Part shown: positions 25,766 through 38,700 of the stretch, piece by piece
Numbering within the stretch: position 1 is the stretch's first letter
Layout: every line of letters begins with the position of its first letter
NCBI RefSeq assembly: GCF_002250505.1
Contig: NZ_NJGY01000001.1
Span: 2,115,878 to 2,179,877, forward strand
Reading direction: 5' to 3'
Length of the DNA: 64,000 nucleotides
DNA from: Janthinobacterium sp. PC23-8
GTDB taxonomy: Bacteria; Pseudomonadota; Gammaproteobacteria; Burkholderiales; Burkholderiaceae_D
The notes under the pieces: generated by a model
What the model was told of the DNA's origin: nothing
Database searches by the model: none
What the model saw: only the letters and a program-made list of their open reading frames with translations
Program-made: the position numbers and the translations under genes

Positions 25766-27145
25766 CTATTTGCCGATACAAAACCGGCTGAAAATCACCC
25801 CCAGCAAATCGTCGGGCGAAAATTCCCCCGTGATGCTCGACAGCTGCACCTGCGCCAGGCGTAGCTCTTCGGCGAACAGGTCGAGCGACTGGTCGTCCTG
25901 GGCCGCGTGCTCGGCGGCAACATTCAGATGCTTGCCGGCTGACTTCAGCGCGATCAGATGGCGTTCGCGCGCCAGGTACAGCGATTCGCCCGTCTGCTGC
26001 CAGCCGGCGATACGCAACAGCTCCGCGCGCAGCAGGTCGATGCCGAGATGTTCGTGCGCCGACAGGTAGACATGGGTCGCGTCGGGCAGCATGTCGACGC
26101 CGGGCTGGTGGCCTGAAAGATCAATCTTGTTCCACACGCGCACCACCGGCACGCCTTCGGGAAAGGCGGCGACGATGGTTTCGTCGGCCAGGGTCGGGCC
26201 GTGATCGGCATCGAGCAAATGCAATATCACGTCGGCCTTGCCGATTTCGCCCCAAGTGCGCTCGATGCCAATGCGCTCGACGGCGTCGACCGTGTCGCCG
26301 GCGCTGCGGATGCCTGCCGTGTCGATGATATTGAGGGGAATGCCCTCGATCTGGATGGTTTCGCTGACCTTGTCGCGCGTGGTGCCGGCGATGGGCGTCA
26401 CAATCGCCACGTCGGCGCCGGCCAGCGCGTTCAACAGCGACGACTTGCCCACGTTGGGCTGGCCGGCCAGCACCACATTCAAGCCTTCGCGCAGCAGCGC
26501 GCCCTGCGCCGCCTGCGCAAACACTTTATTCAGGGCCTCGATCACGGCTTTCAGCTGGCCGCGCGCATTCGATTTTTCCAGGAAGTCGATTTCTTCCTCG
26601 GGGAAATCCAAGGTCGCTTCGACCAGCATGCGCAGTCCCGTCACCTGTTCCACCAGTGCATGGATGGTGTTGGAAAACGCGCCCGACAGCGATTGCGAAG
26701 CGGACTTGGCGGCCGCCTCCGTCGAGGCGTCGATCAGGTCGGCTACCGCCTCGGCCTGCGCCAGGTCGAGCTTGTCGTTCAAAAAGGCGCGGCGCGTGAA
26801 TTCGCCAGGCTCGGCCAGGCGCAAGCCGCTGTCGCGGCCCGCTTCCAGCACGCGCGCGAGCAACAGTTGCAGCACGATGGGGCCGCCATGGCCCTGCAGC
26901 TCCAGCACGTCTTCGCCCGTGTACGAATGCGGGCCCTTGAAATGGATGGCGATGCCCTGGTCGATGATGGCGCCATCGGCTTCGGTAAACGGCACATAGG
27001 TGGCGTGGCGCGGTTTCAACGCCTGGTCGCCGAACAGCGCGGCCATCAACGGCGCCAGATTCTTGCCGGAGGCGCGCACCACGCCGATGCCGCCGCGTCC
27101 GGGAGCGGTGGCGATGGCGGCGATAGGGGAGGAGTCGAGTTTCAT
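25766..27145 (-). CDS. mnmE: tRNA modification GTPase MnmE
   Basis: A 459-residue protein. With MnmG it installs the carboxymethylaminomethyl group at uridine 34 of certain tRNAs. The N-terminal folate-binding domain ([17 protein letters not shown]), the G domain with G1 GQPNVGKSS near residue 225, G3 DTAG and G4 NKID, and the C-terminal FCIGK cysteine motif are all present, so it is complete and active by inspection. It is part of the conserved origin-proximal block (rpmH-rnpA-yidD-yidC-mnmE). In other bacteria the last bases of mnmE are the attachment site of SGI1-type islands, which is relevant to the ATPase/TOPRIM pair beyond it. Confidence 0.97.
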   Translation of the reverse strand: MKLDSSPIAAIATAPGRGGIGVVRASGKNLAPLMAALFGDQALKPRHATYVPFTEADGAIIDQGIAIHFKGPHSYTGEDVLELQGHGGPIVLQLLLARVLEAGRDSGLRLAEPGEFTRRAFLNDKLDLAQAEAVADLIDASTEAAAKSASQSLSGAFSNTIHALVEQVTGLRMLVEATLDFPEEEIDFLEKSNARGQLKAVIEALNKVFAQAAQGALLREGLNVVLAGQPNVGKSSLLNALAGADVAIVTPIAGTTRDKVSETIQIEGIPLNIIDTAGIRSAGDTVDAVERIGIERTWGEIGKADVILHLLDADHGPTLADETIVAAFPEGVPVVRVWNKIDLSGHQPGVDMLPDATHVYLSAHEHLGIDLLRAELLRIAGWQQTGESLYLARERHLIALKSAGKHLNVAAEHAAQDDQSLDLFAEELRLAQVQLSSITGEFSPDDLLGVIFSRFCIGK

Positions 27146-27250
27146 GGAGTAATTGTAGTGTATTCGGGGAAGACGGCAGGAGCCGCGATATTTTCAGCGA
27201 CAAGCCGATGCACAGGAAGGGGGAGTTGCGCAGGATGCCGGCAAACCCAC

Positions 27251-27307
27251 TTTTTTTTGAAATCGGACGGGGACGCCTGGTCCCACAGGGACCGATTTCA
27301 AAAAAAA
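27251..27307. repeat. Perfect 16-bp inverted repeat element
   Basis: The arms ttttttttgaaatcgg and ccgatttcaaaaaaaa are perfect complements separated by 25 bases that contain a nested ggtccc/gggacc pair. The right-hand A tract doubles as the T tract of the yidC terminator. The layout looks like a REP-type intergenic element inserted between mnmE and yidC; whether it is repeated elsewhere in the genome cannot be seen here. Confidence 0.6.
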
Positions 27308-27324
27308 GCCCGCGCGAGGCGGGC
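27300..27324 (-). terminator. Rho-independent terminator of the rpmH-yidC operon
   Basis: On the minus strand, stem gcccgc/gcgggc with a five-base loop, followed by eight T residues, about 20 bp after the yidC stop. Confidence 0.9.
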
Positions 27325-27344
27325 TTTCGGTGCGCTGGCCGGTT

Positions 27345-29069
27345 TTACACAGTGGACGGCGCGTATTTCTTGGTGATCACCCATTGCTGGCCGATCGACA
27401 GGACGTTGTTGACGACCCAGTACAGTACCAGGCCCGACGGGAAGAAGAAGAACATTACCGAAAACGCCAGTGGCATGAACAGCATCATCTTCGCTTGCAT
27501 CGGATCGGCAGGCGCCGGGTTCAGCTTGGTCGTGATGAACATCGAGATCGCGTACAGCACGGGCAGGATGCACCATGGGTCATGCTGGGCCAGGTCGGTG
27601 ATCCAGCCGATCCACGGCGCGCCGCGAATTTCCACCGACGCGTTCAGCACCCAGTACAAGGCGATAAACACCGGCATCTGGATCAGGATCGGCAGGCAGC
27701 CGCCCAGCGGGTTGATCTTCTCGGTCTTGTACAGCTCCATCGTGGCCTGGTTCATCTTCTGCGGATCGCCTTTGTAGCGCTCGCGGATCGCCTGCATCTT
27801 CGGCGTGACCAGTTTCATCTTGGCCATGCTGCGGTAACCGGCGGCCGACAGCGGGAAGAAGGCCAGCTTGATCAGGATGGTGAAGGCGATAATCGTCCAG
27901 CCCCAGTTGCCCAGCACGCTGTGGATCTGTTCCATGACCCAGAAGATCGGCTTGGCGATAATCGTCAGCCAGCCATAATCCTTGACCAGTTCCAGGCCAG
28001 GCGACACCGGTTCGAGCAGATGCGCGATCTGCGGACCCGAGTACAGCCTGGCGTCGATCGCGGCCGAGGCGCCAGGCGCCAGCGACGGCAAGGTCACCAG
28101 ATTGCCGATGGCGTAGGTGTTGGCCGCCAGCTTCTTGGTGAAAATGTCGCGCGAGATATTCGCTGGCGGCACGAAAGCCGACACAAAGAAATGCTGCGAG
28201 ATGGCAAACCAGCCGCCATCGGACTTGACCGGATGCAGGCTTTTCATGGCCGTATCCTTGCCGGTTTTTTCATCTTCGGCAGCGGCTTTTTCGATCTTCT
28301 CGAACGTCATCTTCTGGTACTTGTCTTGCGGCGTGTACAGGGTCGGACCGGTGTAGCTGCTGTTGAAGAACGAGTCGCCGACCGGCTTGTTGCCGTCGTG
28401 AACCAGTTGCATGTACAGCTGAGGCGTGACCGCCGCCGTGCCGACGTTGGCCACGTCATGGCGCACATCGATCACATAGTCGCCGCGCTTGAAGGTAAAC
28501 GTCTTGGTCAGCTTGACGCCGCCTTGCACCGCTTCCATTACCAGCTCGATCTGCTTGCCGTCGGCCAGCGTACGCACGCCAGGGCGCACCGTGAAACCGG
28601 TGTTGTGCGTCGGGAAAGGACCGCCGACCAGGCCGGTTTGCGCCAGGTAAGTGTGGTTGACGCCTTCGTCGAACAGCACTTCGTTTTGCTTGCCTTCGTC
28701 AGGCTGGCACCACTTGAACAGGCCGAAGCAACCGCCAAACCAGCCCGGATTGCCCGCGCCTTTAAATTTCAGCAATTCCAGACGCTTGACCTGGCCGCCC
28801 AAGGTGTTGATATCGACCTTGATGACATCGGTGGTGATGGTGATGCGCTCGCTCTTGAAAGCGCCCGGATCGGCATTCACGCCAGGCAAGGATGCCGCGC
28901 CGGCGGCCGGCAGGGCGGTCGGTGCGGGAGTGGTCGGCGCCGTGGCGGTCTGGGCGGTATTGGCGGAGAACATCGATGGGCGGCCCGTCGAAATCATCCA
29001 TTCGTTCCAGAGAATTACCAGCGAGACGGAGAACACGATCCACAGGATGGTACGTTTATTGATATCCAT
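27345..29069 (-). CDS. yidC: Membrane protein insertase YidC
   Basis: A 574-residue inner-membrane insertase of the Gram-negative type: N-terminal membrane anchor (MDINKRTILWIVFSVSLVILW), a large periplasmic beta-sandwich domain (about residues 60-340), then the conserved 60KD_IMP core of five helices with MAKMKLVTPKMQAIRERY near residue 400 and PIFIALYWVL-type stretches. It inserts membrane proteins alone or with SecYEG. The start is set at ATG 29069, the usual MD..R start; an upstream in-frame start at 29102 would overlap yidD and is unlikely. A terminator follows. Confidence 0.97.
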   Translation of the reverse strand: MDINKRTILWIVFSVSLVILWNEWMISTGRPSMFSANTAQTATAPTTPAPTALPAAGAASLPGVNADPGAFKSERITITTDVIKVDINTLGGQVKRLELLKFKGAGNPGWFGGCFGLFKWCQPDEGKQNEVLFDEGVNHTYLAQTGLVGGPFPTHNTGFTVRPGVRTLADGKQIELVMEAVQGGVKLTKTFTFKRGDYVIDVRHDVANVGTAAVTPQLYMQLVHDGNKPVGDSFFNSSYTGPTLYTPQDKYQKMTFEKIEKAAAEDEKTGKDTAMKSLHPVKSDGGWFAISQHFFVSAFVPPANISRDIFTKKLAANTYAIGNLVTLPSLAPGASAAIDARLYSGPQIAHLLEPVSPGLELVKDYGWLTIIAKPIFWVMEQIHSVLGNWGWTIIAFTILIKLAFFPLSAAGYRSMAKMKLVTPKMQAIRERYKGDPQKMNQATMELYKTEKINPLGGCLPILIQMPVFIALYWVLNASVEIRGAPWIGWITDLAQHDPWCILPVLYAISMFITTKLNPAPADPMQAKMMLFMPLAFSVMFFFFPSGLVLYWVVNNVLSIGQQWVITKKYAPSTV

Positions 29070-29080
29070 TAGGGTATTGG

Positions 29081-29341
29081 TCAGGAGTGGTTGCAACCGC
29101 AAGCGGTCGTTGAAGATGATTTGCCGTCGGCCGGTGGCACCGGATCGACGCCCCCATCATTCCAGGGGTGGCAGCGGCACACGCGTTTGGCCGCCAGCAG
29201 GCTGCCTTTGGCGGCGCCGTGCACGCGCAACGCTTCCATCGCGTAATGCGAACAACTTGGATAGAAGCGGCAATTCTGTCCCAGCATGGGGCTGATCAGC
29301 AATTGATAAGCTCGCAACAGGAACAGCAGCACGGTTTTCAT
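29081..29341 (-). CDS. yidD: Membrane protein insertion efficiency factor YidD
   Basis: An 86-residue small protein with the family hallmark [20 protein letters not shown] followed by HYAMEAL and KRVCRCHPW. The conserved cysteines of the CRFYPSCS and CRCHPW motifs are present. It assists YidC-dependent insertion at the inner membrane. It overlaps rnpA by four bases (ATGA type) and precedes yidC by 11 bp. The extra C-terminal cysteines (CGCNHS) are a common family feature. Confidence 0.95.
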   Translation of the reverse strand: MKTVLLFLLRAYQLLISPMLGQNCRFYPSCSHYAMEALRVHGAAKGSLLAAKRVCRCHPWNDGGVDPVPPADGKSSSTTACGCNHS

Positions 29342-29793
29342 GGCGCGGACGGTGGAAACGCAACAGAGCGCGCTTGCGCGGCCACTTGCGCCGCGAACAG
29401 CCGGCCGAGTTCATCGCGCAGCTCGGCTTTCAGCCTGGCCGTGGTGGCCGGGCCGTCCTTGCTGTTGACTGGGCGCGACAGGCGCACCACACAGTCGACC
29501 GGCGGCAGCGCGCTGTTGCGAAACAGCTCGCGCGTGACGCGCTTGATCGTGTTGCGGGTCGCCGCGCGTGGCGCGAAACGCTTGGCCACAACGACGCCCA
29601 GCCGCGCGTGCGGCAAGAGATTGTGTCGGGTATACAGCACAAAATGCGCTGTTTTTTGCGAAGGGCGCAAACGAAAAACGGATGAAAATTCATCCGTTTT
29701 AACGATACGCCGAACGCGCGCGAAGTCGTGTGAACCTTCGCGTTGATTGCCGACTGGAGTACAGCTAGCCACGCGATCAGCTGTCAACGACAA
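29338..29793 (-). CDS. rnpA: Ribonuclease P protein component
   Basis: The basic protein subunit of RNase P, which matures tRNA 5' ends. The conserved region [31 protein letters not shown] and [11 protein letters not shown] (the RNR motif) is intact. The longest frame of 151 residues starts at TTG 29793, only two bases after rpmH. Its first ~20 residues ([20 protein letters not shown]) are not family-like, so a later start is possible and the N-terminus is uncertain. The gene is translationally linked to rpmH and yidD in the usual order. Confidence 0.93.
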   Translation of the reverse strand: MSLTADRVASCTPVGNQREGSHDFARVRRIVKTDEFSSVFRLRPSQKTAHFVLYTRHNLLPHARLGVVVAKRFAPRAATRNTIKRVTRELFRNSALPPVDCVVRLSRPVNSKDGPATTARLKAELRDELGRLFAAQVAAQARSVAFPPSAP

Positions 29794-29795
29794 GC

Positions 29796-29930
29796 CTAGA
29801 CGGCCAGGCGTTTGCGGCCTTTTGCGCGACGTGCGTTGAGCACATCACGGCCACCACGGGTAGCCATACGAGCGCGGAAGCCGTGCGTACGCTTGCGGCG
29901 AACGACGGAAGGTTGGTAAGTACGTTTCAT
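29796..29930 (-). CDS. rpmH: 50S ribosomal protein L34
   Basis: A 44-residue protein with the invariant [19 protein letters not shown] start and the basic [17 protein letters not shown]-terminus. It is the first gene of the rpmH-rnpA-yidD-yidC operon next to the origin. Confidence 0.98.
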   Translation of the reverse strand: MKRTYQPSVVRRKRTHGFRARMATRGGRDVLNARRAKGRKRLAV

Positions 29931-30238
29931 GTTGGTCTCGCTAAAAACAAAAAAAATGCAAAATCGGGTCTGACGTCCCGTCAGTTTTTGGTGCCAATGA
30001 CAATCGCGCACTTATGCCAAGGCACAAGCTGGCCAATCTCATCGCCCGCTTAATCCACGCTTAGTCCATATTGTCGTTCCAAATGAATAAACACGGAATA
30101 CGGGCGGGGAACCCTGAATTATTCAGCATAACCCCCCCCGCTGTCAAGGATTGCCGTGATCGGGTGGAAATTTTCGCAGCCGTCCTCATGTGTCCGCAAT
30201 GCCGCATTGCCGCTGCGTGGCAGAGGATAAGTGCCGAC

Positions 30239-30247
30239 TTGTACACA
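30239..30247 (+). promoter_or_regulatory. DnaA box, near-consensus
   Basis: TTGTACACA differs from TTATnCACA at one position. It lies 41 bp from the perfect box and in the opposite orientation. Confidence 0.5.
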
Positions 30248-30287
30248 TGCCCGGCCAGCCCCCGGTCGCAAAAATAACAGTCGTGCC

Positions 30288-30296
30288 TGTGGATAA
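30288..30296 (-). promoter_or_regulatory. DnaA box, perfect
   Basis: TGTGGATAA on the plus strand is an exact TTATCCACA on the minus strand, 126 bp upstream of the dnaA start. Confidence 0.85.
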
Positions 30297-30421
30297 CTTT
30301 GACGGTCGGGAGTAGAATAGCGCGTTACGTGTGGCGAGCCCTCGCGCGACGCCGGCCTTGCAACACGGTGCACGCAGGGCTGATCGATACGCCCTCCCAC
30401 ACCTTTTCACATAGACGATTC

Positions 30422-31819
30422 ATGGACAATTTCTGGCAGGCCTGTTCCGCGCAGTTGGAACTGGAGCTGACACCGCAACAATTCAGTGCGTGGATAAAAC
30501 CGCTTATCCCTCTCGACTACGAAGAGGGCAAGTTGCGCATCGCCGCGCCCAATCGATTCAAGCTCGATTGGGTCAAGACCCAGTTCGCCAGCCGCATCAC
30601 CGCCCTCGCGATCCAGTATTTCGAAGCGCCGACCGAAGTGCAGTTCGTGCTCGACCCGCGCCTGGCCATGCCTAAAAAGCCGGTTGCCGCCACCAGCGCG
30701 CCGGCCAGCGACCCGAACGGCGGCGCGCCCAGTGCCCGCCCGGCCGAGCCGCAGCCGAGCGTGCCGGAAATGAGCATCGGCGCGGCGCCACGGCGCGAGC
30801 AAAGCCGCATCAATACCGACCTGACCTTCGACAGCTTCGTGACCGGCAAGGCCAACCAGCTGGCGCGCGCCGCCGCGATCCAGGTGGCCAACAACCCGGG
30901 CGTGTCGTATAACCCGCTGTTCTTCTATGGCGGCGTGGGCCTCGGCAAGACCCACTTGATCCACGCCATCGGCAACCAGGTGATGGCCGACAACCCGGGC
31001 GCGAAGATTCGCTACATCCACGCCGAACAGTATGTGCGCGACGTAGTGACCGCTTACCAGCGCAAGGGTTTCGACGACTTCAAGCATTACTATCACTCGC
31101 TCGACATGCTGTTGATCGATGATATTCAGTTCTTTGGCGGCAAGAGCCGGACGCAGGAAGAATTCTTCTATGCCTTCGAAGCGCTGATCGCAGCCAAGAA
31201 ACAGATCATCATCACCTCGGATACCTATCCGAAGGAAATCACCGGCATGGACGACCGCCTGATTTCGCGCTTCGATTCCGGCCTGACGGTGGCGATCGAA
31301 CCGCCGGAACTGGAAATGCGCGTGGCCATCCTGCTGAAAAAAGCCAAGCAGGAAGGCGTGACGTTTTCGGATGACGTGGCGTTTTTTGTCGCCAAGCACC
31401 TGCGCTCGAACGTGCGCGAACTCGAAGGCGCGCTGCGCAAGATCCTGGCGTACTCGCGTTTCCACGGCAAAGATATCACCATCGATATCGTCAAGGAAGC
31501 CCTGAAGGACTTGCTGTCGGTACAGAATCGCCAGATCTCGGTGGAAAACATCCAGAAGACCGTGGCCGACTTCTTCAATATCAAGGTCGCCGACATGTAT
31601 TCGAAGCGCCGCCCCGCCAATATCGCGCGGCCACGCCAGATCGCCATGTACCTGGCCAAGGAATTGACGCAGAAGAGCTTGCCGGAGATCGGCGAACTGT
31701 TTGGCGGGCGCGACCACACGACCGTGCTGCACGCGGTGCGCAAGATCGCCCTGGACCGCACTAAAAACCCGGAATGCAACCACGAGTTGCATGTGCTGGA
31801 GCAAACATTGAAGGGGTAA
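30422..31819 (+). CDS. dnaA: Chromosomal replication initiator DnaA
   Basis: A 465-residue initiator that binds DnaA boxes and opens the origin. Domain I is [21 protein letters not shown]. Domain II is a proline/alanine-rich linker (residues ~85-125). The AAA+ domain III has Walker [10 protein letters not shown] near residue 170 and Walker [11 protein letters not shown]. The domain IV helix-turn-helix ends in the DnaA signature [13 protein letters not shown]. It is complete. The start ATG 30422 agrees with the family; the frame is open upstream but non-conserved. Confidence 0.98.
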   Translation: MDNFWQACSAQLELELTPQQFSAWIKPLIPLDYEEGKLRIAAPNRFKLDWVKTQFASRITALAIQYFEAPTEVQFVLDPRLAMPKKPVAATSAPASDPNGGAPSARPAEPQPSVPEMSIGAAPRREQSRINTDLTFDSFVTGKANQLARAAAIQVANNPGVSYNPLFFYGGVGLGKTHLIHAIGNQVMADNPGAKIRYIHAEQYVRDVVTAYQRKGFDDFKHYYHSLDMLLIDDIQFFGGKSRTQEEFFYAFEALIAAKKQIIITSDTYPKEITGMDDRLISRFDSGLTVAIEPPELEMRVAILLKKAKQEGVTFSDDVAFFVAKHLRSNVRELEGALRKILAYSRFHGKDITIDIVKEALKDLLSVQNRQISVENIQKTVADFFNIKVADMYSKRRPANIARPRQIAMYLAKELTQKSLPEIGELFGGRDHTTVLHAVRKIALDRTKNPECNHELHVLEQTLKG

Positions 31820-31984
31820 GCACGGCATCTTGGCAAAGCTGGCTCAAAACGTGCTTTGGCCTTATGATCTGATAGGGCGCCCGCGACAGCGATCAGCGAG
31901 TCTTGCCGGTTCCCCTTGCAATGATTGTGCATAATTACTTTCAACTTAATTACCTTCAACTTCATACCCAACCTGAGGATAACT

Positions 31985-35682
<3,698 letters not shown>

Positions 35683-35701
35683 GCGGTATTGTTGATAGAG
35701 G

Positions 35702-35728
35702 GGCGACACGATGTGTCGCCTTTTTTTT
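35702..35728 (+). terminator. Rho-independent terminator after gyrB
   Basis: An eight-pair stem ggcgacac/gtgtcgcc with a gat loop, followed by eight T residues. The T tract ends only 20 bp before the start of the next gene. Confidence 0.95.
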
Positions 35729-35747
35729 GATCATATTGAATAGCACG

Positions 35748-38700
35748 ATGACATCCACCCTCAGCTACTACAATCAAAACGCGACCGCTTTTTTTAGCAA
35801 TACCGCCAATGTCGATATGTCTGTATTACATGATCGATTTTTGTCTGCGGTGAGCCCCGGTGGAAGCGTGTTGGACGCTGGCTGTGGATCAGGAAGAGAT
35901 GCCAAGGCTTTTCTCGACAAAGGATATCGTGTTACCGCCTTCGATGCGTCAGAAGAGCTTGTACAGTTAGCCAAGAAGCATACGGGCCTTGACGTTCAAT
36001 TGCGCACTTTCACCGATGTCAAAGAGCAGGCCTGCTACGACGGCATTTGGGCTTGCGCTAGTTTGCTGCACGTCCCGCAAGCAGAGTTGCCGACCGCACT
36101 CGCCAGCCTATGGAATGCGTTGAAACCCGGCGGTGCGTTTTATCTGAGTTTTAAGCTTGGCACCAGCGAGCGGGTTCAGGATGGCCGTCATTTCACGGAC
36201 GTTGAAGAACCGCAATTGCGCGCATGGTTTGATGGCTTGCCTGATGTTGACCGGATCGAATGCTGGCAATCCATCGATCAGCGGCCGGGCCGCAATGAGC
36301 AATGGCTCAACGCTCTGGTACGCCGTGCAGTCGCGCCGCAAAATCATCTGATTACGGGCGGCAGCGATCCGTTTTTGCCGCACCTGAGCAGTTCCATTAA
36401 CCAAGCGTCCGAGGTCGATTTAGCTGTCGCTTTCGTTAAGACGACGGGACTGCGCTTGCTGCTGCCAGACCTGCAAAGCGCACTCAAAGGTGACAAGGAA
36501 TCGAATCGCCAGCCGGCGCGTGTACGTGTGCTGACGAGCGACTATTTAGACGTGACCGACACCGAAGCTTTGCGCTTGTTGATGCTGCTGCAGGCGCAAG
36601 GGGCGCAGGTCAAAGTATACGAATCGGCTGGCAGCAGTTTTCACCTCAAAGCCTATCTGTTCGCTCAACTCAATGACCAGAGCGTTCTAAGCGGCACGGC
36701 ATTTATTGGCTCTAGCAATATCAGCCGGCAAGCGCTAACGAATGGCCTTGAGTGGAACTATCGCATCAATTATCCGGGTGACAATGGCTATCTTGAAGCG
36801 CGCTCCAGATTTGAGGAGTTGTTCGCCCATCCTCGCTGCGCCCCCCTAACGGATGAGTGGATCGCCCAGTATGATGCCCGCCGCATCCCCTTGCCGATGG
36901 CTGTAGCGCCAGGCAGCCTGGAACAAGATGCGCCCCCCGTTCCAACTACCGTCCAAATCGAGGCATTGTTCGCGCTACGAGCGACACGCGATGAAGGGTT
37001 TCGACGCGGTTTAGTTGTGCTGGCAACCGGCCTTGGAAAAACATGGCTTGCCGCCTTCGACGCCAAACAACTCGGAGCGCGACGGGTGTTGTTTGTCGCT
37101 CACCGGGAGGAGATTTTGAATCAAGCCGCCGAGACTTTCCTACGCATTCGGCCCGATGCACGCGTCGGCTTTTACGCTGGCCAAACCAGAGACAGCGAGG
37201 CCGATATTTTATGCGCTTCGATCCAAACGTTGGGGAAAGAAGCCCATTTGGAGCGATACTCGCCAGAGCATTTCGACTATATCGTCGTTGACGAATTTCA
37301 TCATGCGGCGGCACCGACCTACCGCCGCCTACTTGCCTATTTTGCGCCGAAGTTTTTGCTGGGTTTGACGGCGACGCCGGATCGCTCAGATCAATCCGAT
37401 ATTTTGTCACTCTGCGATGACAATCTTGTCTTCACGCGTGGTCTTTTCGATGGCATCACAGCCAAGCTTCTGGTGCCGTTTCACTACTACGGCATCTTCG
37501 ATAGTTCGGTAGATTACGCTGAACTTCCTTGGCGCAGCGGCCGATTCGATCTTGAGCAATTGAGCAATAAATTGGCGACGCTGGCTCGTGCTAAGCATGC
37601 GCTGACAGAGTGGCAGCGCTATAAGCAGCAACGCACGCTGGCATTTTGTGTCTCGGTCACGCATGCCGAATTTATGGCAGCCCAGTTTGCCAAAGCCGGT
37701 ATCGCTTGTGCTGCGGTGTATGCCGGTTCGCCGCTGAGCCGTGCCGATGCGCTGGAGCGCCTGCGTGACGGACGGCTCGCGGTGATCTTCTCTGTTGATC
37801 TGTTTAACGAAGGCGTGGATTTGCCGGCCATCGATACGGTCATGATGCTGCGCCCTACCGAGTCCAAAATCCTCTTTCTCCAGCAATTGGGCCGAGGCTT
37901 GCGCAAAAGCGAAGGCAAGGAACGCTTGGTTATTTTGGACTTTATCGGCAATCACAAAAGCTTTCTGCATAAACCCGAGGCCTTGTTTGAGATCGACGCC
38001 AGCTATAAAAAATTGGCGGATTTCGCACGCAAGGCAGAGGCGAACCAGCTTGATCTGCCCGAGGGATGCTTCGTCAACTACGATTTGAAATTGATCGAGT
38101 TTCTCAAGTCCTTGGACAGCGAAGGAACGAAAAACGAGTACATCGCCTTGCGCGATAGCTTAGGCCGGCGCCCGACCTTGGCCGAGTTTTACCGGGCTGG
38201 CGCCAGCATGCCAGCGATGCGCAAGGAGTACGGTGATTGGTACGCTCTCGTCCAGGCAATGGATGACCTCGACGCAAACGAGCAAGTCATCGCGGCCAAG
38301 CATCGCAGCTTCTTGCGCGAATTGGAAATAACCTCGATGAACAAGAGCTTCAAGATGGTATTGCTTGAGGCATTACAGGAAATGGATGGTTGGCATACGC
38401 CACCAACAGCAGCAGCACTGGCTGAGCGCTCATGGCAAGTGCTGCAACGCCGGCGCGCGCTGCTGGCAGATCTTCCAGAGCCACTGCGCGCAGGCAATGG
38501 TCAAAGCGAAGCATGGCTGCGCTACTGGTCTAGCAATCCCATCAACGCTTGGATAGGCGGCAACAGCACTGGAAAAAATAGTGATTTCCGGATGAAAGAT
38601 GGGCGATTTGAAGCCGTGTTTACGCTTCATGACGGCCATCGGGCGAACTTCGAACTGATGGTGCAAGAGATTATTGACTACCGCTTGGCCGCCTATGAAA

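Larger units (their letters stand above)
29931..30421. other. oriC: Chromosomal replication origin region (oriC), inferred
   Basis: A 491-bp gene-free interval between the divergent rpmH and dnaA genes, the classical oriC position. It starts with an A-rich stretch (29941-29966) that could be unwound. It contains a perfect DnaA box (TGTGGATAA, 30288-30296) plus two near-matches: TTGTACACA at 30239-30247 and AGAGGATAA at 30222-30230. A run of C residues (30131-30139) lies next to an AT-rich stretch. The rpmH and dnaA promoters must also lie here. Only three boxes are convincing, fewer than in E. coli. Confidence 0.75.

Noticed and set aside
27330-29072. 580-codon open frame opposite yidC
   Set aside because: Antisense shadow of yidC.
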